Notes: a model not told the origin generated them from the letters alone. A DNA stretch of 64,000 nt from Ga0077536 sp035325705 (GCA_035325705.1 DAOKZI010000018.1:22545-86544), one strand, 5' to 3'. Positions 25,182 to 34,903 are shown, counted from the first letter of the stretch. A program made the numbers and translations.

Positions 25182-27263
25182 ATGCCCTATCGCATCTCGG
25201 TCGACACCGGTGGGACTTTCACCGATGTCGTGGTGACCAGCACGGCCGGCGGCTTCACGATCGGCAAGGCCCTGACCGATCGCACGCGCGCCTTCGCGAG
25301 CATCGAGGCGGGACTCGCCGTGGCCGCCGAGCAGCTCGACACCTCGGTCAAGGCCCTGCTCGCCGATACGACGGTGTTCCTCTACGGCACCACGCGCGCG
25401 ACCAACGGCATCGTCGAGCGCAAGATTGCGCGCACGGCCTTCCTCACCACCGAAGGCTTCCCCGACATCCTCCTGCTCAAGGAAGGCGGCAAGGCCGAGC
25501 CGCACAATCTGCGCATGGAGTATCCGGATCCCTATATCCCGCGGCGCTACACCTTCGAGGTGTCCGAACGGATCAATGCCGAAGGCGGCGTCGAGAAGGC
25601 GCTGGACGAAGCGGCGCTGCGCCGGCTGCTCGGGACCTTCGCGGCGCGCGGCATCGAGGCCGTGGCGGTGTGTCTGCTGTGGTCGATCGCCAATCCCGCG
25701 CACGAGCTGCGCGTGGGGCAGCTCATCGCGGAAGTGCTGCCCGGCGTGCCCTACACGCTGTCGCATCAGTTGAACCCGATCCTGCGCGAGTACCGGCGCG
25801 CGTCCTCGACGGCGATCGATGCGTCCTTGAAACCGCTGCTGCAGAAGTATCTGTCGGATCTGGAGTCGGATCTGCGCGCGGCGGGCTATGCGAACGACAT
25901 CCTCGTCAGCACCTCCTTCGGCGGCGTGATGCACCTCGCCGACGTGGTGAAGCGCCCGATCTATCTCGTGAAGTCGGGACCGGCGATGGCGCCGATCGCG
26001 GGGCTCGCCTATGTGGAAGCCGAGGGGCTGCCGAAGGACGTGATCGTCTGCGACGCGGGCGGCACGACCTTCGACGTGTCGCTGGTGCGCGAAGGCGCGG
26101 TCGAGTTCTCGCGCGACACCTGGCTGGGCCCGCAGTGGACGGGGGACAATCTCGGCATGGCCTCGGTCGCGGTGCATTCAATAGGCGCGGGCGGCGGCTC
26201 GATCGCATGGGTGGATCCGGGCGGGCTGCTGCGGGTGGGCCCGCAGTCGGCGGGCTCGGAGCCGGGGCCGGCGTGCTATGGCCGCGGCGGCGAGTGGCCG
26301 ACGGTGACCGACGCGGCGGTGGTGCTCGGTCACTTCGATCCGGGCCATTTCCTCGGCGGGCGCATGGTGCTCGACGAGGCGGCGGCGCGGCGCGTGGTCG
26401 GCACTATCGCCGAGGCGCTGGGGCAGACGCTGGAGCGCGCGGCATGGGCGATCATCGCGGTCGCCAACGAGAACATGATCGAGGCGATCAAGGAGCTGAC
26501 GATCAACGAGGGCATCGATCCGGCCGAGTCGGTGCTGATCGGCGGCGGCGGGGCGGGCGGGCTCAACATCGTGCCGATCGCGCAGGAGCTGGGGTGCAGG
26601 ACCGTGCTGGGGCCGCGCACGGCGGGAGCCTTGTCGGCCTCGGGCATGCAGTACTCCGACATCATCACCGAGGCGGGGGCGAGCAAACTGACGGCGTCCG
26701 ACGGCTTCGACTACGCGGGCGTGAACGCGGCGCTGGCGAGCATCGACACGCGGCTGGACGAGTTCGCGACGCGGCTGCGCGAGCGCGGGATCATGGAGAT
26801 GGAGAAGCGCTACTACGTGGAGGCGCGATATCGCTTCCAGGTATGGGAGCTCGACGTGGAGGTGCCGGCGAGCCGCTTCGAGAACCCCTCGGACGTGGAG
26901 GCCGTGGTGGCCGAGTTCCATCGCGTGCACGAGCGGGTGTTCGCAGTGCACGACTTGAACAATGCGGTGGAGTTCCTGAACTGGCGCGGCCGGCTGATCG
27001 CGCACGTGAAGGCGCCGGCGCTGGAGCCGACGAAGGAAGAGTCCAAGGCGGACGCGACGCCGGATCGGGTGCGCAAGGCCTACTTCGGCGATGCCCAGCT
27101 CGATACCGCGGTCTATCTGGGCGAGAAGCTGCCGGCGGGCGCCGAGATCGAGGGCCCGGCGGTGATCGAGGAGGCGACGTCGACCCTGGTGATCTATCCG
27201 GGAGCGGTGGCGCGGGTAAGTGCGGGCGGGCGTTACATCGTGACGCCGCCGATGGAGGCTTGA
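25182..27263 (+). CDS. Hydantoinase/oxoprolinase family subunit A (HyuA-like)
   Basis: A 693-residue ATP-binding subunit of the hydantoinase A / oxoprolinase / acetone-acetophenone carboxylase superfamily. The phosphate loop DTGGTFTDVVV is at the N-terminus, followed by YGTTRATNGIVERK, the second ATPase half VCDAGGTTFDVSLV, and GAGGGSIAWVDPGG with SEPGPACYGRGG. The fold is acetate-kinase/Hsp70-like and couples ATP hydrolysis to substrate enol or imide phosphorylation. AGAGGA precedes the ATG at 25182; a TTG at 25161 is a weaker alternative. It heads hyuA-hyuB-hyuB, divergent from the AraC gene. Substrate (hydantoin, lactam or ketone) cannot be told from sequence. Confidence 0.87.
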   Translation: MPYRISVDTGGTFTDVVVTSTAGGFTIGKALTDRTRAFASIEAGLAVAAEQLDTSVKALLADTTVFLYGTTRATNGIVERKIARTAFLTTEGFPDILLLKEGGKAEPHNLRMEYPDPYIPRRYTFEVSERINAEGGVEKALDEAALRRLLGTFAARGIEAVAVCLLWSIANPAHELRVGQLIAEVLPGVPYTLSHQLNPILREYRRASSTAIDASLKPLLQKYLSDLESDLRAAGYANDILVSTSFGGVMHLADVVKRPIYLVKSGPAMAPIAGLAYVEAEGLPKDVIVCDAGGTTFDVSLVREGAVEFSRDTWLGPQWTGDNLGMASVAVHSIGAGGGSIAWVDPGGLLRVGPQSAGSEPGPACYGRGGEWPTVTDAAVVLGHFDPGHFLGGRMVLDEAAARRVVGTIAEALGQTLERAAWAIIAVANENMIEAIKELTINEGIDPAESVLIGGGGAGGLNIVPIAQELGCRTVLGPRTAGALSASGMQYSDIITEAGASKLTASDGFDYAGVNAALASIDTRLDEFATRLRERGIMEMEKRYYVEARYRFQVWELDVEVPASRFENPSDVEAVVAEFHRVHERVFAVHDLNNAVEFLNWRGRLIAHVKAPALEPTKEESKADATPDRVRKAYFGDAQLDTAVYLGEKLPAGAEIEGPAVIEEATSTLVIYPGAVARVSAGGRYIVTPPMEA

Positions 27264-27266
27264 GCG

Positions 27267-29063
27267 ATGAACGAAGCAAAGAAAGTCCCGCTGGCGCGGG
27301 AAATCGATCCGATCCTGATGGCGGTGCTGGCTAATCGTCTCAACGCCATCGTGCGTGAGATGGCGAACACGCTGCTGAAGACGGCGCGCTCGGCCGTGCT
27401 CGCGGTGGTGCGGGACTTCTCCTGTTCGATCGTCACCGGCGACAACCGCCTGCTGTGTCCGGGCGAGGGCCTGCCGGTGCACATCTTCGGCTCCAGCCTG
27501 CAGTCGCAGTCGATGTGCGACTTGCACGCGGATCTGAAGCCCGGGGACGCCTTCCTGCACAACGATCCCTACCTCGGCAATACGCACGCGGCGGATCACA
27601 TGGTGATGGTGCCGGTGTTCGTCGACGGCCAGCACCTGTTCACGACCTGCGCGAAGGCGCACATGGCCGACTGCGGCAACTCGATCCCGTCGACCTACCA
27701 CGCATATGCGCGCGACGTCTACGAGGAGGGCGCGCTGATCTTCCCCTGCGTGCGCGTGCAGCGCGACTACAAGGACGTCGAGGACATCATCCGCATGTGC
27801 AAGCGGCGCATCCGCGTGCCCGAGCAGTGGTACGGTGATTTCCTCGCCCAGATCGGCTCCGCGCGCATCGGCGAGCGGCGCCTCGTCGAGCTGACGCGGC
27901 GCTACGGCATCGAGACGATCAAGGCCTTCATCGAGGAGTGGTTCGCCTACTCCGAGCGCCGCATGATCGACGCGATCTCGAAGATGCCGAAGGGCAAGCT
28001 GTCGAACACGACGACTTACGATCCGCTGCCGCCGGTGCTGCCGAACGGCCTGCCGATCCGCGTCGACATCGCCGTCGATCCGGACGCGGGCTACGTCGAC
28101 GTCGATCTGACGCACAACCCGGACAACATGGACTTCGGCCTCAACGAGTCGCTCGCCTGCGCGACCTCGAACGCGATGTGCGGCGTGTTCAACTGCATGG
28201 ACCCCGACGTCCCGCACAACGCCGGCAGCTTCGCGCGCGTGCGCGTGCATCTGCGCGAAGGCTGCATCACGGGCATTCCGAAGTTCCCGCATAGCTGCTC
28301 GATGGCGACGACGAACATCGGCGATCGCATCGTCAACGTCACGCAAGCGGCCTTTGCCGCGATCGGCGACGGCCACGGCCTCGCGGAAGGCTCGATCGGC
28401 ATGGGCGCCGGGGCCGCCGTCATTTCCGGCGTCGACTGGCGGCGCAACGGCCCGTTCATCAACCAGGAATGGCTGGTGACGAACGGCGGTCCGGCGACGC
28501 CGGACACGGACGGCTGGCTCAACTACGGCCTGCCCGTCGCCGCGGGCCTCATGTATCGCGGCAGTGTCGAGGTCGACGAGTCGAAGTATCCGATCCTCGT
28601 CAAGCAGCTACGCGTGATCCCGGGCGGCGGCGGCGCGGGCCGCACGCGCGGCGCCCCGGGCTCGGAGCTCGTCTACGGGCCGCGCCGCGATCCGATGACC
28701 ATCGTCGTGTCCTGCGACGGGCAGGTCCATCCGCCGCAGGGCGTGCGCGGCGGCCAGGCGGGTCCGGCCGCGGCCACTTACAAGATCAAGCGCGACGGCA
28801 GCGAGGAGAAGCTGCCGGGCGTCGTCGAATGCCGGCTCGAGCCGGGCGAATGGATCCGCGGCGTCGACGCCGGCGGCGGCGGCTACGGCAATCCGCTGGA
28901 GCGCGATCCGAAGCGCGTGCTGCGCGACGTGATCGAGCGCTGGGAAACCCTCGAGCGCGCGCGCGAGGTCTACGGCGTGGTGCTGACCGGCAGCGCCGAG
29001 GACGACACGCTCGCGATCGACGAGGCGGCGACGCGGGCGCAGCGCAAGGCGCTGGCCGGTTGA
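27267..29063 (+). CDS. Hydantoinase subunit B (HyuB-like), copy 1
   Basis: 598 residues, three bases downstream of the A subunit, so translationally linked. Family signatures include IVREMANTLLKTARSAVLAVVRDFSC, HIFGSSLQSQSMC, LHNDPYLGNTHAADHMVMVPVF, the mid-region CATSNAMCGVFNCMDPD, and the glycine-rich C-terminus GVDAGGGGYGNPLERDP. The A and B subunits together form the ATP-dependent amidohydrolase or carboxylase. The N-terminal ~560 residues are very similar to the next gene, indicating tandem duplication. Confidence 0.87.
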   Translation: MNEAKKVPLAREIDPILMAVLANRLNAIVREMANTLLKTARSAVLAVVRDFSCSIVTGDNRLLCPGEGLPVHIFGSSLQSQSMCDLHADLKPGDAFLHNDPYLGNTHAADHMVMVPVFVDGQHLFTTCAKAHMADCGNSIPSTYHAYARDVYEEGALIFPCVRVQRDYKDVEDIIRMCKRRIRVPEQWYGDFLAQIGSARIGERRLVELTRRYGIETIKAFIEEWFAYSERRMIDAISKMPKGKLSNTTTYDPLPPVLPNGLPIRVDIAVDPDAGYVDVDLTHNPDNMDFGLNESLACATSNAMCGVFNCMDPDVPHNAGSFARVRVHLREGCITGIPKFPHSCSMATTNIGDRIVNVTQAAFAAIGDGHGLAEGSIGMGAGAAVISGVDWRRNGPFINQEWLVTNGGPATPDTDGWLNYGLPVAAGLMYRGSVEVDESKYPILVKQLRVIPGGGGAGRTRGAPGSELVYGPRRDPMTIVVSCDGQVHPPQGVRGGQAGPAAATYKIKRDGSEEKLPGVVECRLEPGEWIRGVDAGGGGYGNPLERDPKRVLRDVIERWETLERAREVYGVVLTGSAEDDTLAIDEAATRAQRKALAG

Positions 29064-29133
29064 GGCCGGCCGGCGCGCAGTCGCGCCGCCAGACGCAGCA
29101 GCCGGCGCATTCGCGCCGGCGGAGGGCCGGCCG

Positions 29134-30942
29134 ATGAAGCCGACGAGCGCCGCGGAGCACGCGGCCCGCGAGTTCGATCCGATCCTGATGGCGGTGCTCG
29201 CGAACCGCCTCAACGCCATCGTGCGCGAGATGACGAACACGCTGCTGAAGACGGCGCGCTCGGCCGTGCTCGCGGTGGTGCGCGACTTCTCGTGCTCGAT
29301 CGTCACCGGTGACAACCGGCTGCTGTGCGCGGCCGAGGGTGCGCCGGTGCACATCTTCGGCTCCAGCCTGCAGACCGCCGCGATGTGCGAGCTGCATCCG
29401 GATCTGGCGCCGGGCGACGCCTTCCTGCACAACGATCCCTACCTCGGCAATACGCATCCGGCCGATCACATGTACATGGTGCCCGTGTTCGTCGACGGCC
29501 AGCATCTGTTCACCGCCTGCGCGAAGGCCCACCAGGCCGACTGCGGCAACGCGATCCCGAGCACCTACTACGCGAACGCGCGCGACGTCTACGAGGAAGG
29601 CGCGCTGATCTTCCCCTGCGTGCGCGTGCAGCGCGACTACGCGCACGTCGAGGACATCATCCGCATGTGCCGGCGGCGCATCCGCGTGCCCGAGCAGTGG
29701 TACGGCGACTATCTCGCCTCGATCGGCGCGGCGCGCATCGGCGAGCGGCGCCTCGTCGAGCTAACGAAGCGCTACGGCATCGACACGCTGCGCCGCTTCG
29801 TCGAGGCCTGGTTCGCGTATTCGGAGCGGCGCACCGCCGAGGCGATACGCAGCCTTCCCAAGGGCCGCTGGTCCGCAACCTCGGTCTACGATCCGCTGCC
29901 GCCGCTGCTGCCCGAGGGGCTGCCGATCCGCGTCGACGTCGCCATCGATCCGCAGGCCGGGACCATCGAGGTCGATCTCACGCACAACGCCGACAATCTG
30001 CCGTTCGGCCTCAACGAGTCGATCGCCTGCGCGACTTCGAACGCGATGTGCGGCGTCTTCAACTGCATCGACCCTCAAGTGCCGCACAACGCCGGCAGCT
30101 TCGCGCGCATCGCGGTGAAGCTGCGCGAGGGCTGCGTGACCGGCATTCCCGAGTTCCCGCATAGCTGCTCGATGGCGACGACGAACATCGGCGATCGCAT
30201 CGTCAACGCGGTGCAGGCCGCGTTCGCGCAGATCGGCGACGGTTACGGCAACGCCGAGGGCGCGATGGGCATGGGCGCGGGCGCGGCCGTGATCTCGGGT
30301 CACGACTGGCGCCGTAACGGGCCCTACATCAATCAAGAGTGGATGATCGCCAACGGCGGCCCCGCGACGCCGGCGACCGACGGCTGGCTCAACTTCGGCC
30401 TGCCCGTCGCCTGCGGCGTGATCTATCGCGGCAGCGTCGAAGTCGACGAGTCCAAGTTCCCGATGCTCTACCGTTCGATGCGGGTGCGCAGCGGCGGCGG
30501 CGGCGCCGGGACTTTCCGCGGCGGCCCCGGCGTCGAGGTCGTCTACGGCCCGCGCCGCGATCCGATGACGGTCGTCGTCTCCTGCGACGGCCAGGTCAAT
30601 GCGCCGCAGGGCGTGCGCGGCGGCGAGGACGGACCGCCGGCCGCGACCTACCGGATCCGCCGCGACGGCCGCGAGGAGAAGCTGCCGGGCGTGACGATCT
30701 GCAGACTCGAGGCGGGCGAATGGATCCGCGGCGTCGACGCCGGCGGCGGCGGTTACGGCAGCCCGCTCGCGCGCGATCCGGCGCGGGTGCTGCGCGACGT
30801 GCACGAGCGCTGGGAGACCCCGGCGCGCGCCGAGTCGGTCTATGGCGTCGTCTTCAGCGGCAGCCTCGAAGACGACAGCCTGGCGGTCGACGTCGCGGCC
30901 ACCGCGGCGCGGCGCCGGGCGCTCGCGGGCGGCGACGCTTGA
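29134..30942 (+). CDS. Hydantoinase subunit B (HyuB-like), copy 2
   Basis: 602 residues, paralogous to copy 1 along its whole length (for example both have LHNDPYLGNTH, VYEEGALIFPCVRVQRDY and RIGERRLVELT), with most differences in the C-terminal third. It keeps every motif seen in copy 1, so both copies look functional and the cluster may form a heteromeric B layer or serve two substrates. A 70-base spacer separates the copies. Its stop is followed after one base by the GTG start of the secreted HExxH protein. Confidence 0.87.
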   Translation: MKPTSAAEHAAREFDPILMAVLANRLNAIVREMTNTLLKTARSAVLAVVRDFSCSIVTGDNRLLCAAEGAPVHIFGSSLQTAAMCELHPDLAPGDAFLHNDPYLGNTHPADHMYMVPVFVDGQHLFTACAKAHQADCGNAIPSTYYANARDVYEEGALIFPCVRVQRDYAHVEDIIRMCRRRIRVPEQWYGDYLASIGAARIGERRLVELTKRYGIDTLRRFVEAWFAYSERRTAEAIRSLPKGRWSATSVYDPLPPLLPEGLPIRVDVAIDPQAGTIEVDLTHNADNLPFGLNESIACATSNAMCGVFNCIDPQVPHNAGSFARIAVKLREGCVTGIPEFPHSCSMATTNIGDRIVNAVQAAFAQIGDGYGNAEGAMGMGAGAAVISGHDWRRNGPYINQEWMIANGGPATPATDGWLNFGLPVACGVIYRGSVEVDESKFPMLYRSMRVRSGGGGAGTFRGGPGVEVVYGPRRDPMTVVVSCDGQVNAPQGVRGGEDGPPAATYRIRRDGREEKLPGVTICRLEAGEWIRGVDAGGGGYGSPLARDPARVLRDVHERWETPARAESVYGVVFSGSLEDDSLAVDVAATAARRRALAGGDA

Positions 30943-30943
30943 A

Positions 30944-31504
30944 GTGGCGCGGTGCGCGCGGCGAGCAGCCGCCGTTCTCTGCGCGCTGCTCATCCACGCA
31001 TCGCCGCCGGCCGCCGAGCCGGGCGCGCCGCCCGAGTCCTTCGACTGCGAGGATGCCTTCGATCTGATCGCGATGACGGTGATGCTGCGCTGTGCGGCCT
31101 GGGTCGCGCCGCCCGCGGCGGACACGCGGCTCGCCGCGGCGCAGCGTCGCCTGCTCGACGCGGGGCTCGCCGAGCCTCGGGAGTTCGAAGGCCTGCACAT
31201 CGCGTTCTGCCCGCTGCTGCAGGGCACCGGCATGCTGCCCGATCCCGCGCATCTTTACCTCGACGACGGCCTGCTCGGCATGAGCGTCGACGGCCTCGCC
31301 GAGATCCTCGCGCACGAGCTGCAGCATCGCGTGCAGTTCGAGACCTTCGGCACGCGCGGCTTCAAGTGCGGCTATGTGCGCGCGATGTCGGCCTGCGGCG
31401 GCTGCCAGGATCGCCGGCATCCTCTCGAAGCCGAAGCCTATGCGCGGCAGGATCGGGTGCGCGAGCGCTTGCTCGCCGCGCCGTCGGACGGGCGCAGGCG
31501 CTGA
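30944..31504 (+). CDS. Putative secreted HExxH metallopeptidase
   Basis: 186 residues starting at a GTG one base after the HyuB stop. A signal peptide (ARRAAAVLCALLIHASPPAAE, cleavage near 24) is followed by a domain with the zinc motif AHELQHRVQFE (H124-E125-H128) and a candidate third ligand in HPLEAEAYARQ, the layout of the DUF4157-like metalloprotease fold. Four late cysteines (FKCGYVRAMSACGGC) could form disulfides or bind metal. No active enzyme family of known substrate is recognised. Its tight junction with hyuB makes it part of that operon, which is unusual for a periplasmic protein. Confidence 0.6.
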   Translation: MARCARRAAAVLCALLIHASPPAAEPGAPPESFDCEDAFDLIAMTVMLRCAAWVAPPAADTRLAAAQRRLLDAGLAEPREFEGLHIAFCPLLQGTGMLPDPAHLYLDDGLLGMSVDGLAEILAHELQHRVQFETFGTRGFKCGYVRAMSACGGCQDRRHPLEAEAYARQDRVRERLLAAPSDGRRR

Positions 31505-31580
31505 GCGCGAGCGCGCGCATTTGCCAGATTTTTCCGCTAATTCGCGTTGACGCGGCAAAGGCCGCCGACTTCAATCGACA

Positions 31581-31607
31581 CACGCGCCCGTTCGGGCGCG
31601 TGCTTTT
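31581..31607 (+). terminator. Rho-independent terminator-like hairpin
   Basis: Perfect 9-bp stem CACGCGCCC/GGGCGCGTG (31581-31589 with 31594-31602), GTTC loop, then CTTTT. It closes the hyu cluster and precedes the exported-protein gene by 42 bases. Confidence 0.65.
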
Positions 31608-31648
31608 CGCGAGTTTCATACGGACTGGAACAGGGAAGGAGCAAGCAT

Positions 31649-32464
31649 ATGCGTCGTCCATTCGAGACACTGGCCGCGGCGGCGGCGCTCATGGTCTTCT
31701 CGGCGCTCGCGCAGGCGGTGCCGAGCATCGAGGTCAACGGTCGCGCGAGCGCGGCGCTCGCGCCGCCGGCACCGTCCGCCCAGTCGGACTTCGAGGAGGG
31801 CGCGCCGCTGGCGCGCACCAGCGTCAGCGTCGGCGACGAGGCGCCGGGCGCGTGGAAGTACTTTGCGCTGTCCGACATCACGACGCCGAAGCTCCAGGTG
31901 TTCGGCGCGCTGGACAATAGCGCGGGTGCGAACCTCGGCGACGGCGAGATCGCGCTGCTGGTGTCGAATGCGACGCTGAGCGATACCCTCAGCATCGCGG
32001 CGCCCTCGTCCGATCCCTATCTCGTGACCGCCGAAATGGTGATCGACGGCATCTTGCAGGGCAGCGGCAGCAATGCGCGGGTCAATGCGCTGCTGACCAT
32101 CTCGCCGACCGGCGCGCTGAGCCAGACGCAATCGAAGTTCTACAGCGGCGACGTCACGGTCGTCGACGACGTGCTGCCGATCACGCGGCAGTTCGTCGGC
32201 AACGCGGAGTTCGAGCTCAGCTCGGCGCTGTTCTTCTTCGTCAGCCACGTCGACGCCGGCGCCAAGGTGCTCGCCGACTTCAGTCATACGGCGATCATCA
32301 ATCTGAGCGTGACGACGCTGGCCGGCGATCCGATTTCCAACGTGACGATCACGAGCGAGTCCGGCCAGTTCGGCATCGCGCCCGTGCCGCTGCCGGCGGC
32401 GCTGCCCTTGATGCTCGGCGGGCTCGCGGGCCTTGCGCTGCGCGCGCGGCAGCGGCGCGTCTGA
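31649..32464 (+). CDS. Exported protein with VPLPA-type C-terminal sorting signal
   Basis: 271 residues. An N-terminal signal peptide (TLAAAAALMVFSALAQA, cleavage near 24) is followed by a beta-rich domain with no named family that I recognise. The C-terminus reads APVPLPAALPLMLGGLAGLALRAR: the VPLPA-type variant of PEP-CTERM signals, a short motif plus a hydrophobic helix plus a basic tail, as processed by exosortase-type transpeptidases. GGAAGGAG precedes the ATG at 31649. Its presence predicts an exosortase elsewhere in the genome and perhaps an extracellular polymer locus. Confidence 0.78.
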   Translation: MRRPFETLAAAAALMVFSALAQAVPSIEVNGRASAALAPPAPSAQSDFEEGAPLARTSVSVGDEAPGAWKYFALSDITTPKLQVFGALDNSAGANLGDGEIALLVSNATLSDTLSIAAPSSDPYLVTAEMVIDGILQGSGSNARVNALLTISPTGALSQTQSKFYSGDVTVVDDVLPITRQFVGNAEFELSSALFFFVSHVDAGAKVLADFSHTAIINLSVTTLAGDPISNVTITSESGQFGIAPVPLPAALPLMLGGLAGLALRARQRRV

Positions 32465-32485
32465 GCGGGGCGGCAAGCGGGGAGC

Positions 32486-33466
32486 TCAAGCCCGCGCGGC
32501 GAGCGCGGCGATCGTCGCTTCGAAAACCTCGTGCGCGCGGCGCCAGCGCGCGACGGCGCCGGGTTTAGCCTCCAATGCGCCCAGCGCCTGCTCGAGGCGG
32601 GTCGCCGCGATCGCCGCCGCCGCACCGCGCAGTCGGTGCAGCGCGACGGCGCGGCGCCGTGCGTCGCGCAGGTCGTGCGCCGTGCCGGCCTCGGCAAACA
32701 GCGCGCGGGCTTCCTCCTCGAAGCCGCGCACCAGCCTGCGCCACTGCCGCGCGTCGGCACAGGCTTCGCGCAGCTCCCGGCACATCGCCTCGTCGACGAG
32801 CGGAGCGCTCGTCGTCGCTGCGGCCGGCGCCATCGTCGACATGCCGATGCCCGGTGTTCCGGCGGCGAGCATCGGCAGCGGCGGGCGCACCGGTTCGAGC
32901 AGCACCTGCATCACGTAGATCGGGGTGGCAAGGAAGCAGAGGTAGTAGCCGAGCGTCACGATCGAGCCGGCTTCGAACAGAGGATTGAGCGGTCGCGTCG
33001 CCGTGAAGGCGAACAGGCAGAGCACGCTCGCGGCCAGCGCCCAGCCGCCGCCGTAGCGCCAGCCGTAGCCGGCGATGATGACGACGAACAAGGGCAGCGC
33101 GAGCGGCGCATAGTGTCCGGTGAGCGCCGTGAAGCTGCCGACGACGAAGACGTCGGCGACCAGCGCGACGCCGAGGCGCAGGCGCAGGCTCGATTCGGCG
33201 CCGGCGTCTCCGCGCCGGGCGATGGCCCAGGACCAGGCGAGGAACACGGCTGCGACCGGGACATAGGAGAGGACGACCGCGAGGCTGGGACACCGGGCCG
33301 GCGCCTCGGCGGCGGGGATGCCGCAGCCGAGCGCGATCGCCACCGCGCCGAACAGCGCGAGGGCGAGGCGCACGACGGCCTGCTCGACATGCGTCGCGAC
33401 GCGATGTCGCGGCGCCGTCAGCGCCGGCAGCAGCAGGCGCAGCGCGCGCGTGGCAAGCCCGGACAT
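32486..33466 (-). CDS. Membrane protein with C-terminal HPt-like domain
   Basis: About 326 residues. The N-terminal half carries five or so hydrophobic helices (for example LALALFGAVAIALGC, LSYVPVAAVFLAWSWAIA, LALPLFVVIIAGYGW), resembling the sensor module of RpfC-type proteins. The C-terminal half (about 215-320) is an HPt-like helical bundle with ALHRLRGAAAAIAATRLEQALGALE, in which the His before RLRG corresponds to the phosphorylated His in HxLKG motifs. No kinase domain is present, so it may relay phosphate from the hybrid kinase at 18670-20784 or another. ATG at 33464-33466 is preferred over a GTG at 33520. Confidence 0.65.
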   Translation of the reverse strand: MSGLATRALRLLLPALTAPRHRVATHVEQAVVRLALALFGAVAIALGCGIPAAEAPARCPSLAVVLSYVPVAAVFLAWSWAIARRGDAGAESSLRLRLGVALVADVFVVGSFTALTGHYAPLALPLFVVIIAGYGWRYGGGWALAASVLCLFAFTATRPLNPLFEAGSIVTLGYYLCFLATPIYVMQVLLEPVRPPLPMLAAGTPGIGMSTMAPAAATTSAPLVDEAMCRELREACADARQWRRLVRGFEEEARALFAEAGTAHDLRDARRRAVALHRLRGAAAAIAATRLEQALGALEAKPGAVARWRRAHEVFEATIAALAARA

Positions 33467-33661
33467 AGGCGGAAATCGTTTTGTCGTGATACGGGTGAAG
33501 TGTGCCACGAGCCGGGGCACGAGCGAGAGCGCTCGGCCGGCGGGCCGCGCCGTGGAGCATCCGAAATCGCTGCGCTATAGTCCCTGGCCCGGCGAGCGCG
33601 GCGAAGTCTTCGGCCGCGCCGCAACACCCACGAGCGCCGCGTCGACGAGGAGAACACGCGC

Positions 33662-34903
33662 ATGAAGTTCACCTTCTTCCATCTGATGGCCTGGCCGCAT
33701 CTGCCGGAGGATTTTCGGCAGCGGCATCACTCGGTGTGGGTCGATCTGCCGAATTCGCTGTACGACCCGCAGGCGGGTCACGAGGTCTACCACAACTACC
33801 TCGATCAGCTCGAATACGCCGAACAGGTCGGCTTCGACGGGCTCGGCGTCAACGAGCATCACGCGAACGCCTACGGCCTGATGCCCTCGCCGAACCTGAT
33901 GGCGGCGACGCTGACGCGGCGGACTTCGCGAGCGGCGATCGTCGTGCTCGGCAACTCGATTGCGCTGTACAACCCGGCGGTGCGCGTCGCCGAGGAGATG
34001 GCGATGCTCGACGTGATGTCCGGCGGCCGTCTTGTCGGCGGCTTTCCGGTCGGCACCTCGATGGACACGAACTACGCCTACGGCACCGTGCCGACCGAGA
34101 CGCGCGAGCGCTATGCCGAAGCCCACGAGCTGATCGTCCGCGCCTGGACCGAGCGCGAGCCCTTCGCGTTCAACGGCCGCTACAACAAGCTGCGCTACGT
34201 GAACATCTGGCCGCGACCCGTGCAGCAGCCGTTCCCCGCGATCCACGTGCCGGGCGGCGGTTCGGTCGAGACCTACGATTTCTGCATCGAGAACAACTAC
34301 TCCTACAGCTATCTCAGCTACTCGGGCTATCTGCGCGGCCGCGATCTGATGCGGGGCTACTGGGAGCAGGTCGGACGGCATGCGGTCGACGAATCGCCGT
34401 ATCGCGCCGGCTTCGCGCAGGTCATCGCCGTCGGCGAGACGGACGCGGAAGCCGAGAAGCTCTACCGCAAGCACATCGACTACTTCTACAACCGCTGCCT
34501 GCACATCTATCCCGGCTTCGGCGAAGCGCCCGGCTATCGCACGATCAAGACGCTGAAGAAGGGCGCGATCCCGCAGTTCACGCCGAAGGGCGCGAAGACG
34601 CTGAGCCAACTGAGCTGGAAGGAGCTGCTCGATCAGCGCTACGTGATCTGCGGCAGCCCGGACACCGTGCGCCAGCAGTGCGAGGAGATGATCAAGGATC
34701 TGCGCTTCGGCAATCTCTTCTGCCTGATGGCGCTCGGCAGCATGCCGCACGAGGTCGTGCGGCACTCGACCCGGCTGTTCGGCGAGAAGGTCATTCCGAA
34801 GCTCAAGGCTCTGTGGCCCGACTATGCCGACGACACCCGCTTCTGGTGCAAGCCGCTCGCGCAGCGCCGTCAGCCGGATCGCGAGCTGAAGGGGGTGGCA
34901 TGA
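33662..34903 (+). CDS. LLM-class flavin-dependent monooxygenase
   Basis: 413 residues, a luciferase-like (beta/alpha)8 enzyme of the longer alkanal-monooxygenase-like branch. Motifs: GFDGLGVNEHHANAYGLMPSPNLMAATLTRRTS, IALYNPAVRVAEEMAMLDVMSGGRLVGGFPVG, YVICGSPDTVRQQCEEMIKD. The TATAGT at about 33574-33579 may be its -10 element. The stop codon overlaps the next gene's ATG (ATGATG at 34900), so the two are translationally coupled. The pair looks like a two-step oxidation plus hydrolysis of a small molecule; the product of the oxygenase would be the hydrolase substrate. Confidence 0.87.
   Translation: MKFTFFHLMAWPHLPEDFRQRHHSVWVDLPNSLYDPQAGHEVYHNYLDQLEYAEQVGFDGLGVNEHHANAYGLMPSPNLMAATLTRRTSRAAIVVLGNSIALYNPAVRVAEEMAMLDVMSGGRLVGGFPVGTSMDTNYAYGTVPTETRERYAEAHELIVRAWTEREPFAFNGRYNKLRYVNIWPRPVQQPFPAIHVPGGGSVETYDFCIENNYSYSYLSYSGYLRGRDLMRGYWEQVGRHAVDESPYRAGFAQVIAVGETDAEAEKLYRKHIDYFYNRCLHIYPGFGEAPGYRTIKTLKKGAIPQFTPKGAKTLSQLSWKELLDQRYVICGSPDTVRQQCEEMIKDLRFGNLFCLMALGSMPHEVVRHSTRLFGEKVIPKLKALWPDYADDTRFWCKPLAQRRQPDRELKGVA

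Noticed and set aside
24009..26177. Extended minus-strand frame joining the AraC gene to sequence over hyuA
   Set aside because: Only the C-terminal 307 codons look like AraC; the rest is the antisense of hyuA.
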